Origin: Colwellia sp. 20A7
GTDB taxonomy: Bacteria > Pseudomonadota > Gammaproteobacteria > Enterobacterales > Alteromonadaceae
Reading direction: 5' to 3'
DNA: 64,000 nt
Assembly (NCBI RefSeq): GCF_009832865.1
Contig: NZ_CP047130.1
Span: forward strand, 4,092,001-4,156,000
Both the position numbers and the translations under genes were made by a program. This document shows, piece by piece, positions 10,649 through 21,329 of the stretch (position 1 is the first letter of the stretch; every line of letters begins with the position of its first letter). Below the pieces are notes generated by a model. It saw nothing but the letters and a program-made list of their open reading frames with translations, made no database searches and was not told the DNA's origin.

Positions 10649-11170
10649 CTATTTCGATCCAGGTTGCGCAATTTTAATTATTGTTTCACGCTCTACCCAA
10701 CAGCCAGCACCATCTGGTGTTAATTCTAATAATTTAACACTTTGATCTGTCACTTCAGTAATACGTCCATCATACAAACCTAAATAATTACCAATGGATA
10801 CTCTATGTAAAGTAAAATCGGAAGCTTCCATTAAAGCCCAAATCACACCATTATCCCCCATAGTACCGCGCATTTTAAGCACGCCTAAGGCAAAATTTTC
10901 TAACGGTTGTTTACGACGTCTAGGATCAGGACTTAGACAACCGGTGATTTGTTGAACTTTTTGTTCCAGTGCTTCAGGCTCTGGTAATGAAAATGGACTT
11001 CTTAACTCAAAGGCCGAGTAATCATAATGATTAAATGGCTTCACTTCTGGCATTGGCTCTATGTAACTTGTCGTTGCAGCTTTAACCTCATCCATATGAA
11101 CACTAAGATCACTGGTGTCATCATAACAACCGCCAAGAATAACTAAAACAATTAAAATTAATATTCTCAT
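10649..11170 (-). CDS. pilP: Pilus assembly lipoprotein PilP
   Basis: A 173-residue lipoprotein linking the inner membrane PilMNO complex to the PilQ secretin. The N terminus is a short lipoprotein signal, with lipobox L-G-G-C ending at about residue 15. The C-terminal beta domain (about 75-170) contains D-P-R-R-R-K-Q-P-L-E and G-R-I-T-E-V, typical of PilP. Only 2 bp separate it from pilO. Confidence 0.92.
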   Translation of the reverse strand: MRILILIVLVILGGCYDDTSDLSVHMDEVKAATTSYIEPMPEVKPFNHYDYSAFELRSPFSLPEPEALEQKVQQITGCLSPDPRRRKQPLENFALGVLKMRGTMGDNGVIWALMEASDFTLHRVSIGNYLGLYDGRITEVTDQSVKLLELTPDGAGCWVERETIIKIAQPGSK

Positions 11171-11172
11171 TG

Positions 11173-11775
11173 TTAGTTAACCTCTTGTTCTTGATAGCGA
11201 TAGGTTTTAGCTTCCATCGTTAAGTTAAGTATGTCCGAATCATTATTTGTTTTAATAATTTCAATTTTAAAATTATGCAAAGTCACAATTCTAGGTAATC
11301 CGGCTATTTTACTTACGAAGCTTCCCAATGAATGGTAAGGACCATTGACCTCAATATCGATAGGCAATTCAATATAAATTTCTTTACTGATTTCTGGTTG
11401 CCATTCTAATTTAACAAACTCTAAACCGCTTGTTGTTCCTATAAAGGTTATATCGTCTAACAAGCCAGGTATTTCATAACTATTAGGCAAGCTTCTTAAT
11501 TGATTAGCAAAAATACCTTCTGCTTCAATCATTTGCGCTCTAAACAAGTCTAAATTTGCTGCAACATGATACTTGGCTTGATATGACTGCTTTAACGTTA
11601 TTTCTTCAGCTTGAACCCGTTTTAGTTGATCTATTTTACCGCTTACTAAACCAATATAGCCTAAAAAGGCCACCATAGATGCTAAAAATATAATCAAGAC
11701 GAGCTTTGGTGCGAAAGGCCATTGCCCAATATTTTCTAGGTCAAGGTTTTCGAATTGCTCTTTATCAAAATTCAC
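11173..11775 (-). CDS. pilO: Pilus alignment protein PilO
   Basis: A 200-residue bitopic inner membrane protein with a short cytoplasmic N terminus, a helix at about 23-45, a periplasmic coiled coil (about 50-95) and a ferredoxin-like C-terminal domain starting near L-R-S-L-P-N-S-Y. It pairs with PilN to align the pilus motor with the secretin. The ATG overlaps the pilN stop by 4 bp, indicating translational coupling. Confidence 0.92.
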   Translation of the reverse strand: MNFDKEQFENLDLENIGQWPFAPKLVLIIFLASMVAFLGYIGLVSGKIDQLKRVQAEEITLKQSYQAKYHVAANLDLFRAQMIEAEGIFANQLRSLPNSYEIPGLLDDITFIGTTSGLEFVKLEWQPEISKEIYIELPIDIEVNGPYHSLGSFVSKIAGLPRIVTLHNFKIEIIKTNNDSDILNLTMEAKTYRYQEQEVN

Positions 11776-12356
11776 TTACCACCTCCAGCCTGATTACCAA
11801 GGGAAGCGTCGTCAACTAAACCTTGAACTTTCACTCTCATTTTAAAGCTGCTCAAGAGTTTTGATGAGTCATCGTCAGAGGTAATAGACTCTGGTGTTGC
11901 ATCAGTAAATAAGTCTGATAACTCAATCGCTCGAATCATATTGGCTAAGTGATTATTTGATTCACTTTTTCCTATAATCTCTATGCTATTACCTTGTTTA
12001 TCTAATTGAGTAATATAAATACCATTCGGGATGATTTTTGCTATTTCATCAAGAATTTGTGTTCCAACATTTCTGCTGCGTTGTAACTGTTCAATAACAT
12101 CAATACGCTTTTTTAGTGCTGCTTTTTTGTCATTTAATGTTCTAATTTCAGCAATTTGTATATCTAGCTGTTGAATCTCATTTTTTAAAAACTGATTACG
12201 TGTTATTTGACCATCGACACGAGCTTGAAAATATAAATTAACAATAAATATTAATGCAAATGCAAATAATGCGACGGCAGCTAATAGTGTGAAGAATTCT
12301 TTTTGCTTTGCTTTAAGCGCTTCTTCTCGCCAAGGAAGGAGATTTATATATGCCAT
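11772..12356 (-). CDS. pilN: Pilus alignment protein PilN
   Basis: A 194-residue inner membrane protein. The N-terminal I-N-L-L-P-W-R motif (residues 4-10) is the conserved PilM-binding peptide. It is followed by a helix at about 23-45, a coiled coil to about 95 and a ferredoxin-like domain. The gene overlaps pilM by 13 bp and pilO by 4 bp, so the operon is tightly coupled. Confidence 0.93.
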   Translation of the reverse strand: MAYINLLPWREEALKAKQKEFFTLLAAVALFAFALIFIVNLYFQARVDGQITRNQFLKNEIQQLDIQIAEIRTLNDKKAALKKRIDVIEQLQRSRNVGTQILDEIAKIIPNGIYITQLDKQGNSIEIIGKSESNNHLANMIRAIELSDLFTDATPESITSDDDSSKLLSSFKMRVKVQGLVDDASLGNQAGGGK

Positions 12357-13423
12357 GGTGTAAAACTCCTTAGCGCTAAGCCAGTAGCTACTGTTAATTG
12401 CGGTGCTATTTTAACAAGCTTTTCTTGATCTATCGATTGCCCTAGTGTCATTTCATGAAAAGGATTAGCAATGATAGTATGTACACCAAGCTCTTCAGTT
12501 AGGAGACTTTCTATCCCCTCGATAGACGCGGTTCCACCGGAAACAAGTAAGTAATCAACTTTTTTTATGCCACTTGACGTTAAAAACATTTGAATTGCCC
12601 GACGTATTTGTTGCATAAGTATTGTTTGAAAAGGGGCTAATACTTCAAAAGTATAACTAGGTGGTAGCTCATTCTTTATTTTTGCGTCTTCAGCTTCTTC
12701 GAAAGTTTTGTTGTAATAGGAAACTATGGAACGTGTATATTGTTCGCCACCAAACTTTTGATCGCGGCTATAAAGGTGCTTACCTGCTTTAGTCACTGAA
12801 AATAGCGTCATGGTAGCGCCTATATCCACTATCGCAACCGTTTTATCTAAGGCATCTTCTGGCAATTGTGATATGCATAAATCTTGAGAGCGACTTATGG
12901 CATATGACTCAACATCAATCACTTTAGCGAAAAAGCCTCCTACTTCTAATGCCTCGACTCTTGCTTCAATAGACTCTGTACGTGCAGCACTTAGTAGTAC
13001 ATTAACTTTACTGGGATCTGACTCATTTACTTCTAACGTTTCAAAATCTAAACTAACTTCATCTAAAGGATAAGGAATTAAGCTATCCGCTTCTATTTCA
13101 ATTTGACTAGCGAGTTCTTCTTCATTAAGTGATACATCCATATAAATAATTTTAGTAATCACTGTTTGACCTGAAACAGCAGCTGCCGCTTCTTTTGCTT
13201 TCATTGGTATGCTTTGTCGTATTTTCGCAATAACATTACCAACAGCTTCAATATCTTGAATTTCACGATCAACTACTGAACCACGTGCCATAGGCTCTAT
13301 AGCAAAATCTTCTAAAATATAGCCTTCACTACCCTGGCTGAGTAAAACAGCTTTAACAGCATGAGATCCAATATCAATCCCCACCATCATCGTTGTTTTC
13401 TTTTTCCATAGATTATCTAGCAT
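12344..13423 (-). CDS. pilM: Actin-like pilus protein PilM
   Basis: A 359-residue cytoplasmic actin/FtsA-like protein that binds the PilN tail and couples the cytoplasmic pilus ATPases to the envelope complex. Visible are the phosphate-1 loop G-I-D-I-G-S-H-A-V-K near 15-24, A-I-V-D-I-G-A-T near 197 (phosphate 2) and L-V-S-G-G-T-A near 298 (adenosine motif). First gene of the operon, divergent from mrcA across 117 bp that must hold both promoters. Confidence 0.94.
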   Translation of the reverse strand: MLDNLWKKKTTMMVGIDIGSHAVKAVLLSQGSEGYILEDFAIEPMARGSVVDREIQDIEAVGNVIAKIRQSIPMKAKEAAAAVSGQTVITKIIYMDVSLNEEELASQIEIEADSLIPYPLDEVSLDFETLEVNESDPSKVNVLLSAARTESIEARVEALEVGGFFAKVIDVESYAISRSQDLCISQLPEDALDKTVAIVDIGATMTLFSVTKAGKHLYSRDQKFGGEQYTRSIVSYYNKTFEEAEDAKIKNELPPSYTFEVLAPFQTILMQQIRRAIQMFLTSSGIKKVDYLLVSGGTASIEGIESLLTEELGVHTIIANPFHEMTLGQSIDQEKLVKIAPQLTVATGLALRSFTPWHI

Positions 13424-13540
13424 AACAACCCGTTATATTCTTTATTGAAATTATTTTAGACATATTTTCACATAAATACATTTATTACATGGTTTTACAA
13501 GATATACTAGTATTATCTGACAATTTTTACCATAAATAGA

Positions 13541-16186
13541 GTGATTGTAGTGTTTTCTGTATCTAAAATTATTAAATCAGTTTTAGCTTTGTTCTTTATC
13601 GGTATTTTAAGTATCGTTATATTGTATTTAACCTTACGAAGTGAATTACCTGACATCAATTATCTAGAGGATGTGCAATGGCAAACGCCAATGCAGATCT
13701 ATAGTAATGATGGATTATTGATTTCACAATTTGGTGAAAAGAAACGCATACCTTTAACATTTGATGAAATCCCTCAGCAATTAATTGATGCCCTACTAGC
13801 AACTGAAGATGACAGATTTTACTTTCATTTTGGCGTTGACCCGATAGGCATGGGACGTGCAATATTAGGCAAGCTTACAGGTAATGATAAAGGCGGCGCG
13901 AGTACAATAACGATGCAAGTCGCTCGTAACTTTTTCCTCACCCGAGAAGTTACTTATACTCGTAAAATTAGAGAAATATTTTTATCTTTTCATATTGAAA
14001 GTTTATTAACTAAAAATGAAATATTAACCTTATACGTTAACAAAATCCCTTTAGGTCATCGATCTTTTGGTTTTGGTGCCGCGGCTCAAGTCTATTATGG
14101 TAAAGAGCTAAATCAACTTAGCTTAGCGCAAATAGCTGTTTTAGCCGGCTTACCTAAAGCTCCTTCAAATTATAACCCTATCAGTCGACCTGATCGTGCC
14201 CAAATTCGCCGTACTACCGTATTACAGCGAATGTTAGTTAGTGGATATATAACAGATGAAGAATATCAACAAGCTAAATCAGCACCAATAACAGGTAAAC
14301 CTCATGGTGCGGAAATAGAACTAAATGCACCTTATGTTGCTGAAATGGCTCATAAAGAAATGATAGAAAGGTATGGTAAAGAACAAGCTTATACCAGTGG
14401 TTTTAAAGTTTTTACTACCGTTACCAACAAATTACAAGCAGCTGCTCATAAAGCGGTAATCGATAATTTATTAAGTTATGACCAACGACACGGTTATCGT
14501 GGCGCTATTAACTCTCTGCGACCTAACTTAGCTGAAAATACAACGAGTAATAAAAGTAAATCTTCACAAAAGATTGTTCCTTTAACTGACAACGAAATAT
14601 CAACTGCACTTGACAGTATTCACTATTATCAAGCACTCGTTCCTGCTGTTGTCACTAAAGTAGATGATTTAGAAGTTAGTATTACTTTACGCAATAATCA
14701 GCAAGCAATTATTCCTTGGGCAGGTATGGCTTGGGCACGTCCATTTATTAATGATCAAAAACAAGGTATTCCCCCAAAAAATGCACATGAAATTTTTCAA
14801 TATGGTGATATTATATTAGTAACCGCGCTTTCAGGGAATGAATATAGACTGAGTCAATTACCGATTGCCAGTGCCGCTATGATTTCAATATCTCCAGATA
14901 ACGGCGCAATAAAAGCGGCCGTGGGCGGTTTTAGCTATAAGCAAAGCCAATTTAATCGAGTTACCCAAGCGAAACGTCAAGTTGGTTCAAATATTAAACC
15001 TTTTATTTATTCTGCTGCTTTGGAAAAAGGTTTTACGCTTGCTTCACTCATTAATGATGCCCCGATTAATCAATGGGATAGAAGTACCGGCGTTGTTTGG
15101 CGTCCGAAAAATTCACCTGAAACCTATGTTGGCCCGATAAGAATGCGATTAGCATTAGCTCAATCAAAGAATGTTATTGCCGTGAGGTTATTAAAAAGTA
15201 TCGGCTTAGATGATGCTATAAACCATCTTTCTTCTTTCGGCTTTGCTCCTGATGACTTACCCCGTAATGAATCATTAGCGTTAGGCTCTGCTTCATTAAC
15301 TCCGATAGAAGTGGTTACTGGTTTTGCTACATTTGCCAATGGTGGCTATTTAATTGAGCCTTATTTAATAGATCGTATTGAAACAGCAGATGGCGAAGTT
15401 ATTTTTCAAGCTAACCCTGTTTTAGCCTGTGATCCTTGTGAGTTAAACAATACTCTTCCTGAATTAAATGAAGACTATTTAGAAAATACTGAGATAGCAG
15501 GCGACAATATTGCGAATGATGATGACTTTATGTCTTTAAATTCACTAGATGCGCTTGAAGAGGATGCTTTAGATAATGCAACTATGCCACCTCAAATAAT
15601 ATCAGCTCCTCGCGCTATTTCAGAACAAAATGCCTTTTTGATCACAGAAGCGCTTAATAGTGGTATTTGGGGAGCTGATTGGTCAGCTGAGAACCCTTGG
15701 CAAGGAACAGGCTGGCGTGCTAGAACATTAAAACGCAAAGACATTGCCGGTAAAACAGGTACTACGAACGAAGGTAAAGATGCTTGGTTTTCTGGATTTT
15801 CGCGACGCTTAGTTACAACATCTTGGATAGGCTTTGATGATCCAAGCCGTAACTTAGGTAGATCAGTATACAATAGCAACTTAGGTAAGAACCAAATAAC
15901 AGGTACTGAAGCGGGTGCTAAATCAGCACAACCAGCTTGGATAAACTTCATGAAGGTAGCGTTAGACGATATTGATTTTGAACCTTTTGAACCGCCTGCT
16001 GGTATTGTTTCTGTTCGCATTGATAAAGCAACAGGTAAACTCAGTAGTAATACGAGTAAAAGTAGTTTATTTGAATATTTTCAAGTAGGTACTGTGCCAA
16101 CTGAATATGTCAGTGAAGATAATAGTATTGATATTTTTCAGAATAATGACGTTATAAAAAAAGAAGAAGCTGAAGAGCTATTTTAA
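13541..16186 (+). CDS. mrcA: Penicillin-binding protein 1a
   Basis: Bifunctional peptidoglycan glycosyltransferase/transpeptidase of the inner membrane, 881 residues. A membrane anchor at about 9-29 is followed by the GT51 domain with E-D-D-R-F-Y-F-H-F-G near 84 and G-A-S-T-I-T-M-Q near 112. An OB-like insertion follows. The transpeptidase has the active-site S-x-x-K in G-S-N-I-K-P-F near 481-487, S-K-N near 541 and K-T-G-T-T near 737. The C-terminal tail is acidic. The start is a GTG at 13541; a second GTG three codons later is possible. Placement divergent from pilM is the usual gammaproteobacterial arrangement. Confidence 0.96.
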   Translation: MIVVFSVSKIIKSVLALFFIGILSIVILYLTLRSELPDINYLEDVQWQTPMQIYSNDGLLISQFGEKKRIPLTFDEIPQQLIDALLATEDDRFYFHFGVDPIGMGRAILGKLTGNDKGGASTITMQVARNFFLTREVTYTRKIREIFLSFHIESLLTKNEILTLYVNKIPLGHRSFGFGAAAQVYYGKELNQLSLAQIAVLAGLPKAPSNYNPISRPDRAQIRRTTVLQRMLVSGYITDEEYQQAKSAPITGKPHGAEIELNAPYVAEMAHKEMIERYGKEQAYTSGFKVFTTVTNKLQAAAHKAVIDNLLSYDQRHGYRGAINSLRPNLAENTTSNKSKSSQKIVPLTDNEISTALDSIHYYQALVPAVVTKVDDLEVSITLRNNQQAIIPWAGMAWARPFINDQKQGIPPKNAHEIFQYGDIILVTALSGNEYRLSQLPIASAAMISISPDNGAIKAAVGGFSYKQSQFNRVTQAKRQVGSNIKPFIYSAALEKGFTLASLINDAPINQWDRSTGVVWRPKNSPETYVGPIRMRLALAQSKNVIAVRLLKSIGLDDAINHLSSFGFAPDDLPRNESLALGSASLTPIEVVTGFATFANGGYLIEPYLIDRIETADGEVIFQANPVLACDPCELNNTLPELNEDYLENTEIAGDNIANDDDFMSLNSLDALEEDALDNATMPPQIISAPRAISEQNAFLITEALNSGIWGADWSAENPWQGTGWRARTLKRKDIAGKTGTTNEGKDAWFSGFSRRLVTTSWIGFDDPSRNLGRSVYNSNLGKNQITGTEAGAKSAQPAWINFMKVALDDIDFEPFEPPAGIVSVRIDKATGKLSSNTSKSSLFEYFQVGTVPTEYVSEDNSIDIFQNNDVIKKEEAEELF

Positions 16187-16190
16187 ATAG

Positions 16191-16223
16191 AGATTAACAA
16201 CAAGGTAAGCTTGTTGTTAATCT
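16191..16223 (+). terminator. Hairpin after mrcA
   Basis: Perfect 14-bp stem (16191-16204 with 16210-16223) and a 5-base loop, directly after the mrcA stop. No long T tract follows, but the arms are A/T-rich at the base. It also lies 3' of the convergent gene at 16285. Confidence 0.7.
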
Positions 16224-16284
16224 ATTGAAGCTGAGCTAAGTCATTGTCTTAATGGCCTTAATGGCTTAGCTCAGAATATAGTAG

Positions 16285-16608
16285 TTACTTACGCTTACCA
16301 TACTTATTTTTTGTACGTGTTAGCATGCGTGCTATTTCAAGTATATCGGGAGAAATATCGTCCGCCCCATCTTTTATTAATTTACTTACATCACCTGATG
16401 AAAATAATGAGCCTCGTTCAGACTTTACTCCTAACGATCTAACGTAATCTTTTGTTTTACCTGTACTTCCCGTATCAATATACTTAAAGACAACTTGTTC
16501 ATTAAAGTTTTGAGGTTCTTTTTTTAGGGTAGCAACTTGTTCTGTTAAAGCGACTATTTCCGCCTCTAACGTGTTAATTAATTCAGCGATATTTGAAGAT
16601 GATGTCAT
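16285..16608 (-). CDS. Hypothetical protein with N-terminal coiled coil
   Basis: I do not recognise this 107-residue protein. Residues 5-32 form a predicted coiled coil (heptads of I/L/V with E/Q). The rest is basic and soluble, with F-K-Y-I-D-T-G-S-T-G-K-T-K-D-Y and a C-terminal R-M-L-T-R-T-K-N-K-Y-G-K-R-K tail that could contact nucleic acid. There is no signal peptide or membrane segment. It has its own ATG and spacing; neighbours (mrcA, argA) give no functional hint. Confidence 0.55.
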   Translation of the reverse strand: MTSSSNIAELINTLEAEIVALTEQVATLKKEPQNFNEQVVFKYIDTGSTGKTKDYVRSLGVKSERGSLFSSGDVSKLIKDGADDISPDILEIARMLTRTKNKYGKRK

Positions 16609-16711
16609 GGGTTATGTAACTCTTTTAAAGATTAACTGAGCAGATGTGGGTATTGTACAATGAATAGGAGTAGGTATATAGCTTATACCTACTTTTCAAA
16701 ACGAGGTGAAA

Positions 16712-18022
16712 TTAAATCTCTTTAATGAAGACTTTAGATTTACGCTGAAAGTTATATAGTTTTTGTTTACCTTCAGGTAATTTATCCATAGGTTGCTCAA
16801 TAAAACCTTGCTCTTGAAACCAATGACCACTGACCGTTGTTAAGACAAAAATAGAAGAGAGTTCTTGTTGTTTAGCCTCTTCTTCTAAAGCCGTAATTAA
16901 ACGCCCACCCCGATTTCCTTTACGATAATCTGGATGAATAGCAACACAAGCAACTTCACCCATTTTTGCATCTGGATAAGGGTATAGCGCGGCACAAGCA
17001 ATAATCATGTCTTCTTTTTTAAGCACTATAAATTGGTTTATTTCAACTTCAAGTAATTCACGAGAACGTTTAACCAACACCCCTTCAGCTTCAAGTGGAG
17101 CCAATAGATCTAATATTCCCGCGACATCATCAATGGTAGCTGTCGATAATTCTTCTTTGTGATCTTTGGCAATAAGAGTGCCTGCACCGTCACGCGTAAA
17201 TAACTCTTGTAGCAACGCAGTATCACTTTGATAGCTAACGCAATGACAACGTTCAACACCATTTTCTCCGCTTTGAATAATTGCGCGAAGTAATAACTGA
17301 CGAACATGGCAATCTTTATCATCAAGTAAGGTTTTAACACGACGTACACTACAGCTTTTAATCAAGATCCCAAACTCATCGAGCAAGCCTTCATCTTCTG
17401 TTAGTGTAATCAATTTATCAGCATTTAAGTTAATTGCCGTTTGTGCAGCAACATCTTCTAAGGCTAAATTAAAGACTTCACCTGTGGGTGAATAACCGAT
17501 AGGTGATAACAGTACAATAGAACCATAATCTAACTGCATATTTATGCCGTCAGAGTCTATTCTACGCACCGAACCAGTGTATTTATAGTCAACACCATCA
17601 CGAACACCCATAGGCTTAGCAATAACAAAATTACCGGTACTTACTCTAATTTGAGAGCCATGCATTGGTGAATTCGCAAGGCCTGTGGTGAGTAAGGCTT
17701 CTATATGCAAACGTAACGAACCAGTAGCATCTTTTACTGCGCTAAGCGTATCAGCATCAGTAACACGAATATTATTTTCCATAATTCGTTCGATATTACG
17801 TTGAGCCATACGCTCTTCAATTTGTGGCCGCGCTCCATGCACAACAACAAGTTTGACACCTAAACTTCTCAGTAATGAAATATCATGAATAATATTTGCA
17901 AAATTAGGGTGTAAAACAGCTTCACCACCAAACATTAATACGACAGTTTTGCCACGGTGAGCATTAATATAAGGTGCCGCATTTCTAAACCATTTAACGT
18001 AATTTTGATCGCTATTATTCAT
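16712..18022 (-). CDS. argA: Amino-acid N-acetyltransferase (N-acetylglutamate synthase)
   Basis: First step of arginine synthesis: acetylates glutamate with acetyl-CoA. The 436 residues combine an N-terminal amino-acid kinase-like domain (about 20-285; V-L-M-F-G-G-E-A-V near 28 and V-V-V-H-G-A-R-P-Q near 58), which normally binds arginine for feedback inhibition, with a C-terminal GNAT domain (about 295-430; acetyl-CoA loop R-K-G-N-R-G-G-R-L near 370). This is the classical two-domain ArgA. It follows the argH-GNAT fusion after 77 bp, so the locus encodes two potential glutamate acetyltransferases. Confidence 0.94.
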   Translation of the reverse strand: MNNSDQNYVKWFRNAAPYINAHRGKTVVLMFGGEAVLHPNFANIIHDISLLRSLGVKLVVVHGARPQIEERMAQRNIERIMENNIRVTDADTLSAVKDATGSLRLHIEALLTTGLANSPMHGSQIRVSTGNFVIAKPMGVRDGVDYKYTGSVRRIDSDGINMQLDYGSIVLLSPIGYSPTGEVFNLALEDVAAQTAINLNADKLITLTEDEGLLDEFGILIKSCSVRRVKTLLDDKDCHVRQLLLRAIIQSGENGVERCHCVSYQSDTALLQELFTRDGAGTLIAKDHKEELSTATIDDVAGILDLLAPLEAEGVLVKRSRELLEVEINQFIVLKKEDMIIACAALYPYPDAKMGEVACVAIHPDYRKGNRGGRLITALEEEAKQQELSSIFVLTTVSGHWFQEQGFIEQPMDKLPEGKQKLYNFQRKSKVFIKEI

Positions 18023-18099
18023 GTTTCATTCTTTAATTTTATATGTAAGTGCTTCAAGTAAACTCGAAGCACTGATAGTTCAAGCATGGCAGAGTCTAA

Positions 18100-20028
18100 C
18101 TACTTACCCTGACCAAGAACATATTCCATCGCGATTTCATCAGCAGGATCTTTATCTGGTGATGGTTCACTATCTTCAATAATATTCTCAGCTAACGAGC
18201 TCTTATCAATGGCACTAAAACCTAACTTGGTGAAATAGTCAGGAATGTAAGTTAGTACAATAATTTGTTTTAATTCCATTTGATAAGCAAATTCAAGTAA
18301 GTATTGAACTAACGCTTCACCTTGTCCTTGATTTTTAGCTGGTTCATCAACTACTACAGAACGAATTTCAGCAAGACCCGTTTGATAAATATAAAGCGAT
18401 GCACAACCAACAACAACACCATCAAGCTCTGCTACAACAAAGTTTTGAACATCATGAATAATGTTATCTAGCGTTCGTGGCAATATTTCGCCTTTATCCG
18501 CTTGCACATTCACTAATTGATGTATTTTATCTACATCTGACATTCGCGCTCTACGTACTGACATTGCTGCAGCTCGTTGAGCATTCAAACGTTGTTTCAC
18601 TTGCTTAAGCGCTACTTTAATTTGCTGCTTACCCGGCGCACCAACAACTTGTTCATTTAAGATTTTTTCATTACCAGTCGCTAACGCTTTTTCAACTTGA
18701 GAACGTGAGGTACCACCCAGTGCTTCGCGTTTATCTAGCGTTGATTCTATTGATAAATGTTGATAAACATCTTGTTCAATTTTATCACTGAATTCTTGTA
18801 GTTGAGAAATGGTTAAATCTTCTAACGGACAACCTTCTTCAATAGCAGCCAAAACAACTTCACCAACAATATGATGCGCTTCACGGAATGGAATGTCTTT
18901 ACCTACTAAGTAATCAGCAAGTTCAGTGGCATTAGCGTAACCTTGCTGAGCAGCAGCTAAAGTACGGCTTCTATTTACTTTTAAACCGTCAGCAACTAAC
19001 ACAGCCATTTCCATACATTCTTGCCATGTATCAAGCGCGTCAAAAAGACCTTCTTTGTCTTCTTGCATATCTTTATTGTAAGCAAGAGCCAACGCTTTCA
19101 TTGTTGTTAACATACCTGTTAATGAACCAAAAACACGGCCGGCTTTACCACGAATTAATTCACATGCATCAGGGTTTTTCTTTTGTGGCATTAACGATGA
19201 GCCAGAGCTCACTAAGTCGCTCATTTCTACAAAACCTGCTTCGCCTGAGTTATAGAAAACTAAATCTTCAGCAAAACGAGATAAATGCATCATTGAAATA
19301 CTAGCAGCAGCTAATAACTCAATAACGTGATCACGATCTGAAACTGCATCCAAACTATTCATCGTTGCTGTTCTAAAGCCTAAGCGGCTAGCTAGAGCAT
19401 TACGATCAATTGGGTAAGCAGTGCCCGCTAATGCACCTGAGCCTAATGGCGAAACATCTAAACGATATAAAGCATCTTTTAAACGACCAATATCACGGTT
19501 AAACATTTCAACGTAAGCTAAACACCAATGACCAAAAGTTACCGGCTGAGCGCGCTGTAAATGCGTATAACCAGGTAATACGGTATCTTTTTCACGTTCA
19601 GCTAAATTCATCATCGCTTGTTGTAAATTAACAAGGGCAAATAATAATTCGCCGCCCGTCTCTTTACACCAAAGTTTTAAATCGGTAGCAACTTGGTCAT
19701 TACGACTACGACCTGTATGGAGCTTCTTACCTAGATCACCTGTTTTTTCAATAAGTTGAATTTCAACCCAGCTATGAATATCTTCAGCATCTGAAAGTAA
19801 AATCTGTTTAGGATTTTCTTCCACTGATTCTTTTAATTCATTTAACGCAGCAACTAAGCGTGTTAATTCACCATCATTTAACACACCTACTTCATGAATA
19901 GCCTGTGCCCAAGCAATTGAACCGACAATATCTTGTACTGCCATGCGATAATCAACAGGTAACGAGTCGTTAAATTTTTTAAATTGTACACTCGCTTTTT
20001 CTTTAAAGCGTCCACCCCATAAGGCCAT
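18100..20028 (-). CDS. argH: Argininosuccinate lyase fused to a GNAT acetyltransferase
   Basis: Residues 1 to about 465 are argininosuccinate lyase: T-G-R-S-R-N-D-Q near 111 and the fumarase/lyase signature [12 protein letters not shown] near 284. This half cleaves argininosuccinate to arginine and fumarate. From about residue 488 ([10 protein letters not shown]) a GNAT domain follows with the acetyl-CoA loop [13 protein letters not shown] near 575. Such ArgH(A) fusions are known in Moritella, Vibrio and relatives, where the tail supplies N-acetylglutamate synthase activity. At 642 residues no frameshift is needed. It follows argG by 2 bp. Confidence 0.94.
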   Translation of the reverse strand: MALWGGRFKEKASVQFKKFNDSLPVDYRMAVQDIVGSIAWAQAIHEVGVLNDGELTRLVAALNELKESVEENPKQILLSDAEDIHSWVEIQLIEKTGDLGKKLHTGRSRNDQVATDLKLWCKETGGELLFALVNLQQAMMNLAEREKDTVLPGYTHLQRAQPVTFGHWCLAYVEMFNRDIGRLKDALYRLDVSPLGSGALAGTAYPIDRNALASRLGFRTATMNSLDAVSDRDHVIELLAAASISMMHLSRFAEDLVFYNSGEAGFVEMSDLVSSGSSLMPQKKNPDACELIRGKAGRVFGSLTGMLTTMKALALAYNKDMQEDKEGLFDALDTWQECMEMAVLVADGLKVNRSRTLAAAQQGYANATELADYLVGKDIPFREAHHIVGEVVLAAIEEGCPLEDLTISQLQEFSDKIEQDVYQHLSIESTLDKREALGGTSRSQVEKALATGNEKILNEQVVGAPGKQQIKVALKQVKQRLNAQRAAAMSVRRARMSDVDKIHQLVNVQADKGEILPRTLDNIIHDVQNFVVAELDGVVVGCASLYIYQTGLAEIRSVVVDEPAKNQGQGEALVQYLLEFAYQMELKQIIVLTYIPDYFTKLGFSAIDKSSLAENIIEDSEPSPDKDPADEIAMEYVLGQGK

Positions 20029-20030
20029 TA

Positions 20031-21275
20031 CTACTTCTCCTGATTTTTTTTGCTTAACGCAGTAATTCTGCTTGATAAGCTAAATAAACGAATAAAACCT
20101 TCTGCATGTTTTTGGTCATAAACGTCATCAGCACCAAATGTTGCAAATTCTTCAGAATATAAAGAGTTAGGAGAACGACGTTGAGTAACTTGTGCCATCC
20201 CTTTATACATTTTAACGACTACATCACCCGTTACTTGCTCAGCAAAAGAAGCCGCTGACGCTAATTGCGCTTTAGCAAGTGGCGTAAACCAACGACCATC
20301 ATAAATTACATGAGAGAATTCATGACCTACAGATTCACGATACTTAAGTGACTCTTTATCTAGAATTAATGTTTCTAAGCCTTTGTAAGCTGCCATTAAT
20401 ACCGTGCCACCCGGAGTTTCATAACAACCACGTGACTTCATGCCAACTAAACGGTTCTCAACGATATCAATACGGCCCACACCATGTGCTGCTGCTTTAT
20501 CATTTAAGTAGACTAACGCTTCATAAGCACCAGCACCTGTTGGAGAGAAATCTTTACCATCTACAGCAACTAATTCACCTTTATCAAAACTTAAGGTTAC
20601 CCGACCTGGTTCATCTGGAGCATCCATTGGATCAACAGTCATCGTCCAAACTTCTTTTGACGGCTCACACCATGGGTCTTCTAATTCACCACCTTCGTGA
20701 GAAATGTGCCATGCGTTTGCATCACGGCTATAAATTTTAGTTAATGAGGCTGCACAAGGAATATTACGTTCAGCTAGGTAATCAAGTAAGTCTTCACGAG
20801 AAACCATGTCCCACTCACGCCATGGCGCAATAACAGTAAGCTCTGGTGCTAAGGCAGCAAAACAAGCTTCAAAACGTACTTGGTCATTACCTTTACCAGT
20901 ACAACCGTGACATACAGCGTCAGCACCTACTTTTAAAGCAACTTCAATATGTGCTTTAGCAATAATAGGACGTGCCATTGACGTACCTAATAAATATTGA
21001 CCTTCGTATACCGCACCCGTTTTAAGAATTGGATAAATATAATCTTTAACGTATTCTTCTTTAAGATCGGCTACGTAACATTCTGAAGCGCCAGAGGCGA
21101 TAGCTTTTTCTTTAATGCCTTCTAACTCTTCTGCGCCTTGACCAACATCAGCACAAAAAGCAATAACTTCACAGTTATCATAGTTTTCTTTCAACCATGG
21201 AATGATTGCTGATGTGTCTAAACCACCTGAATACGCTAATACTACTTTTTTGATTTTTTTCTTTTGAATACTCAT
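20031..21275 (-). CDS. argG: Argininosuccinate synthase
   Basis: Joins citrulline and aspartate using ATP to give argininosuccinate. Length 414. The PP-loop A-Y-S-G-G-L-D-T-S is at about 14-22, and [11 protein letters not shown] near 127 and [10 protein letters not shown] near 280 are type I synthase motifs. It lies between argF and argH in one operon. Confidence 0.96.
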   Translation of the reverse strand: MSIQKKKIKKVVLAYSGGLDTSAIIPWLKENYDNCEVIAFCADVGQGAEELEGIKEKAIASGASECYVADLKEEYVKDYIYPILKTGAVYEGQYLLGTSMARPIIAKAHIEVALKVGADAVCHGCTGKGNDQVRFEACFAALAPELTVIAPWREWDMVSREDLLDYLAERNIPCAASLTKIYSRDANAWHISHEGGELEDPWCEPSKEVWTMTVDPMDAPDEPGRVTLSFDKGELVAVDGKDFSPTGAGAYEALVYLNDKAAAHGVGRIDIVENRLVGMKSRGCYETPGGTVLMAAYKGLETLILDKESLKYRESVGHEFSHVIYDGRWFTPLAKAQLASAASFAEQVTGDVVVKMYKGMAQVTQRRSPNSLYSEEFATFGADDVYDQKHAEGFIRLFSLSSRITALSKKNQEK

Positions 21276-21329
21276 TTGTTTGTTCTCTAAATTTGGTTAA
21301 ATAGTTTGTTAATTATTTTTTCAATAACG

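Noticed and set aside
17110..17349. 79-codon frame within argA
   Set aside because: Lies in another phase of a strongly conserved gene.
18100..20028. Frameshift or misassembly producing the long ArgH
   Set aside because: The frame is continuous, and ArgH-GNAT fusions are established in related marine gammaproteobacteria.
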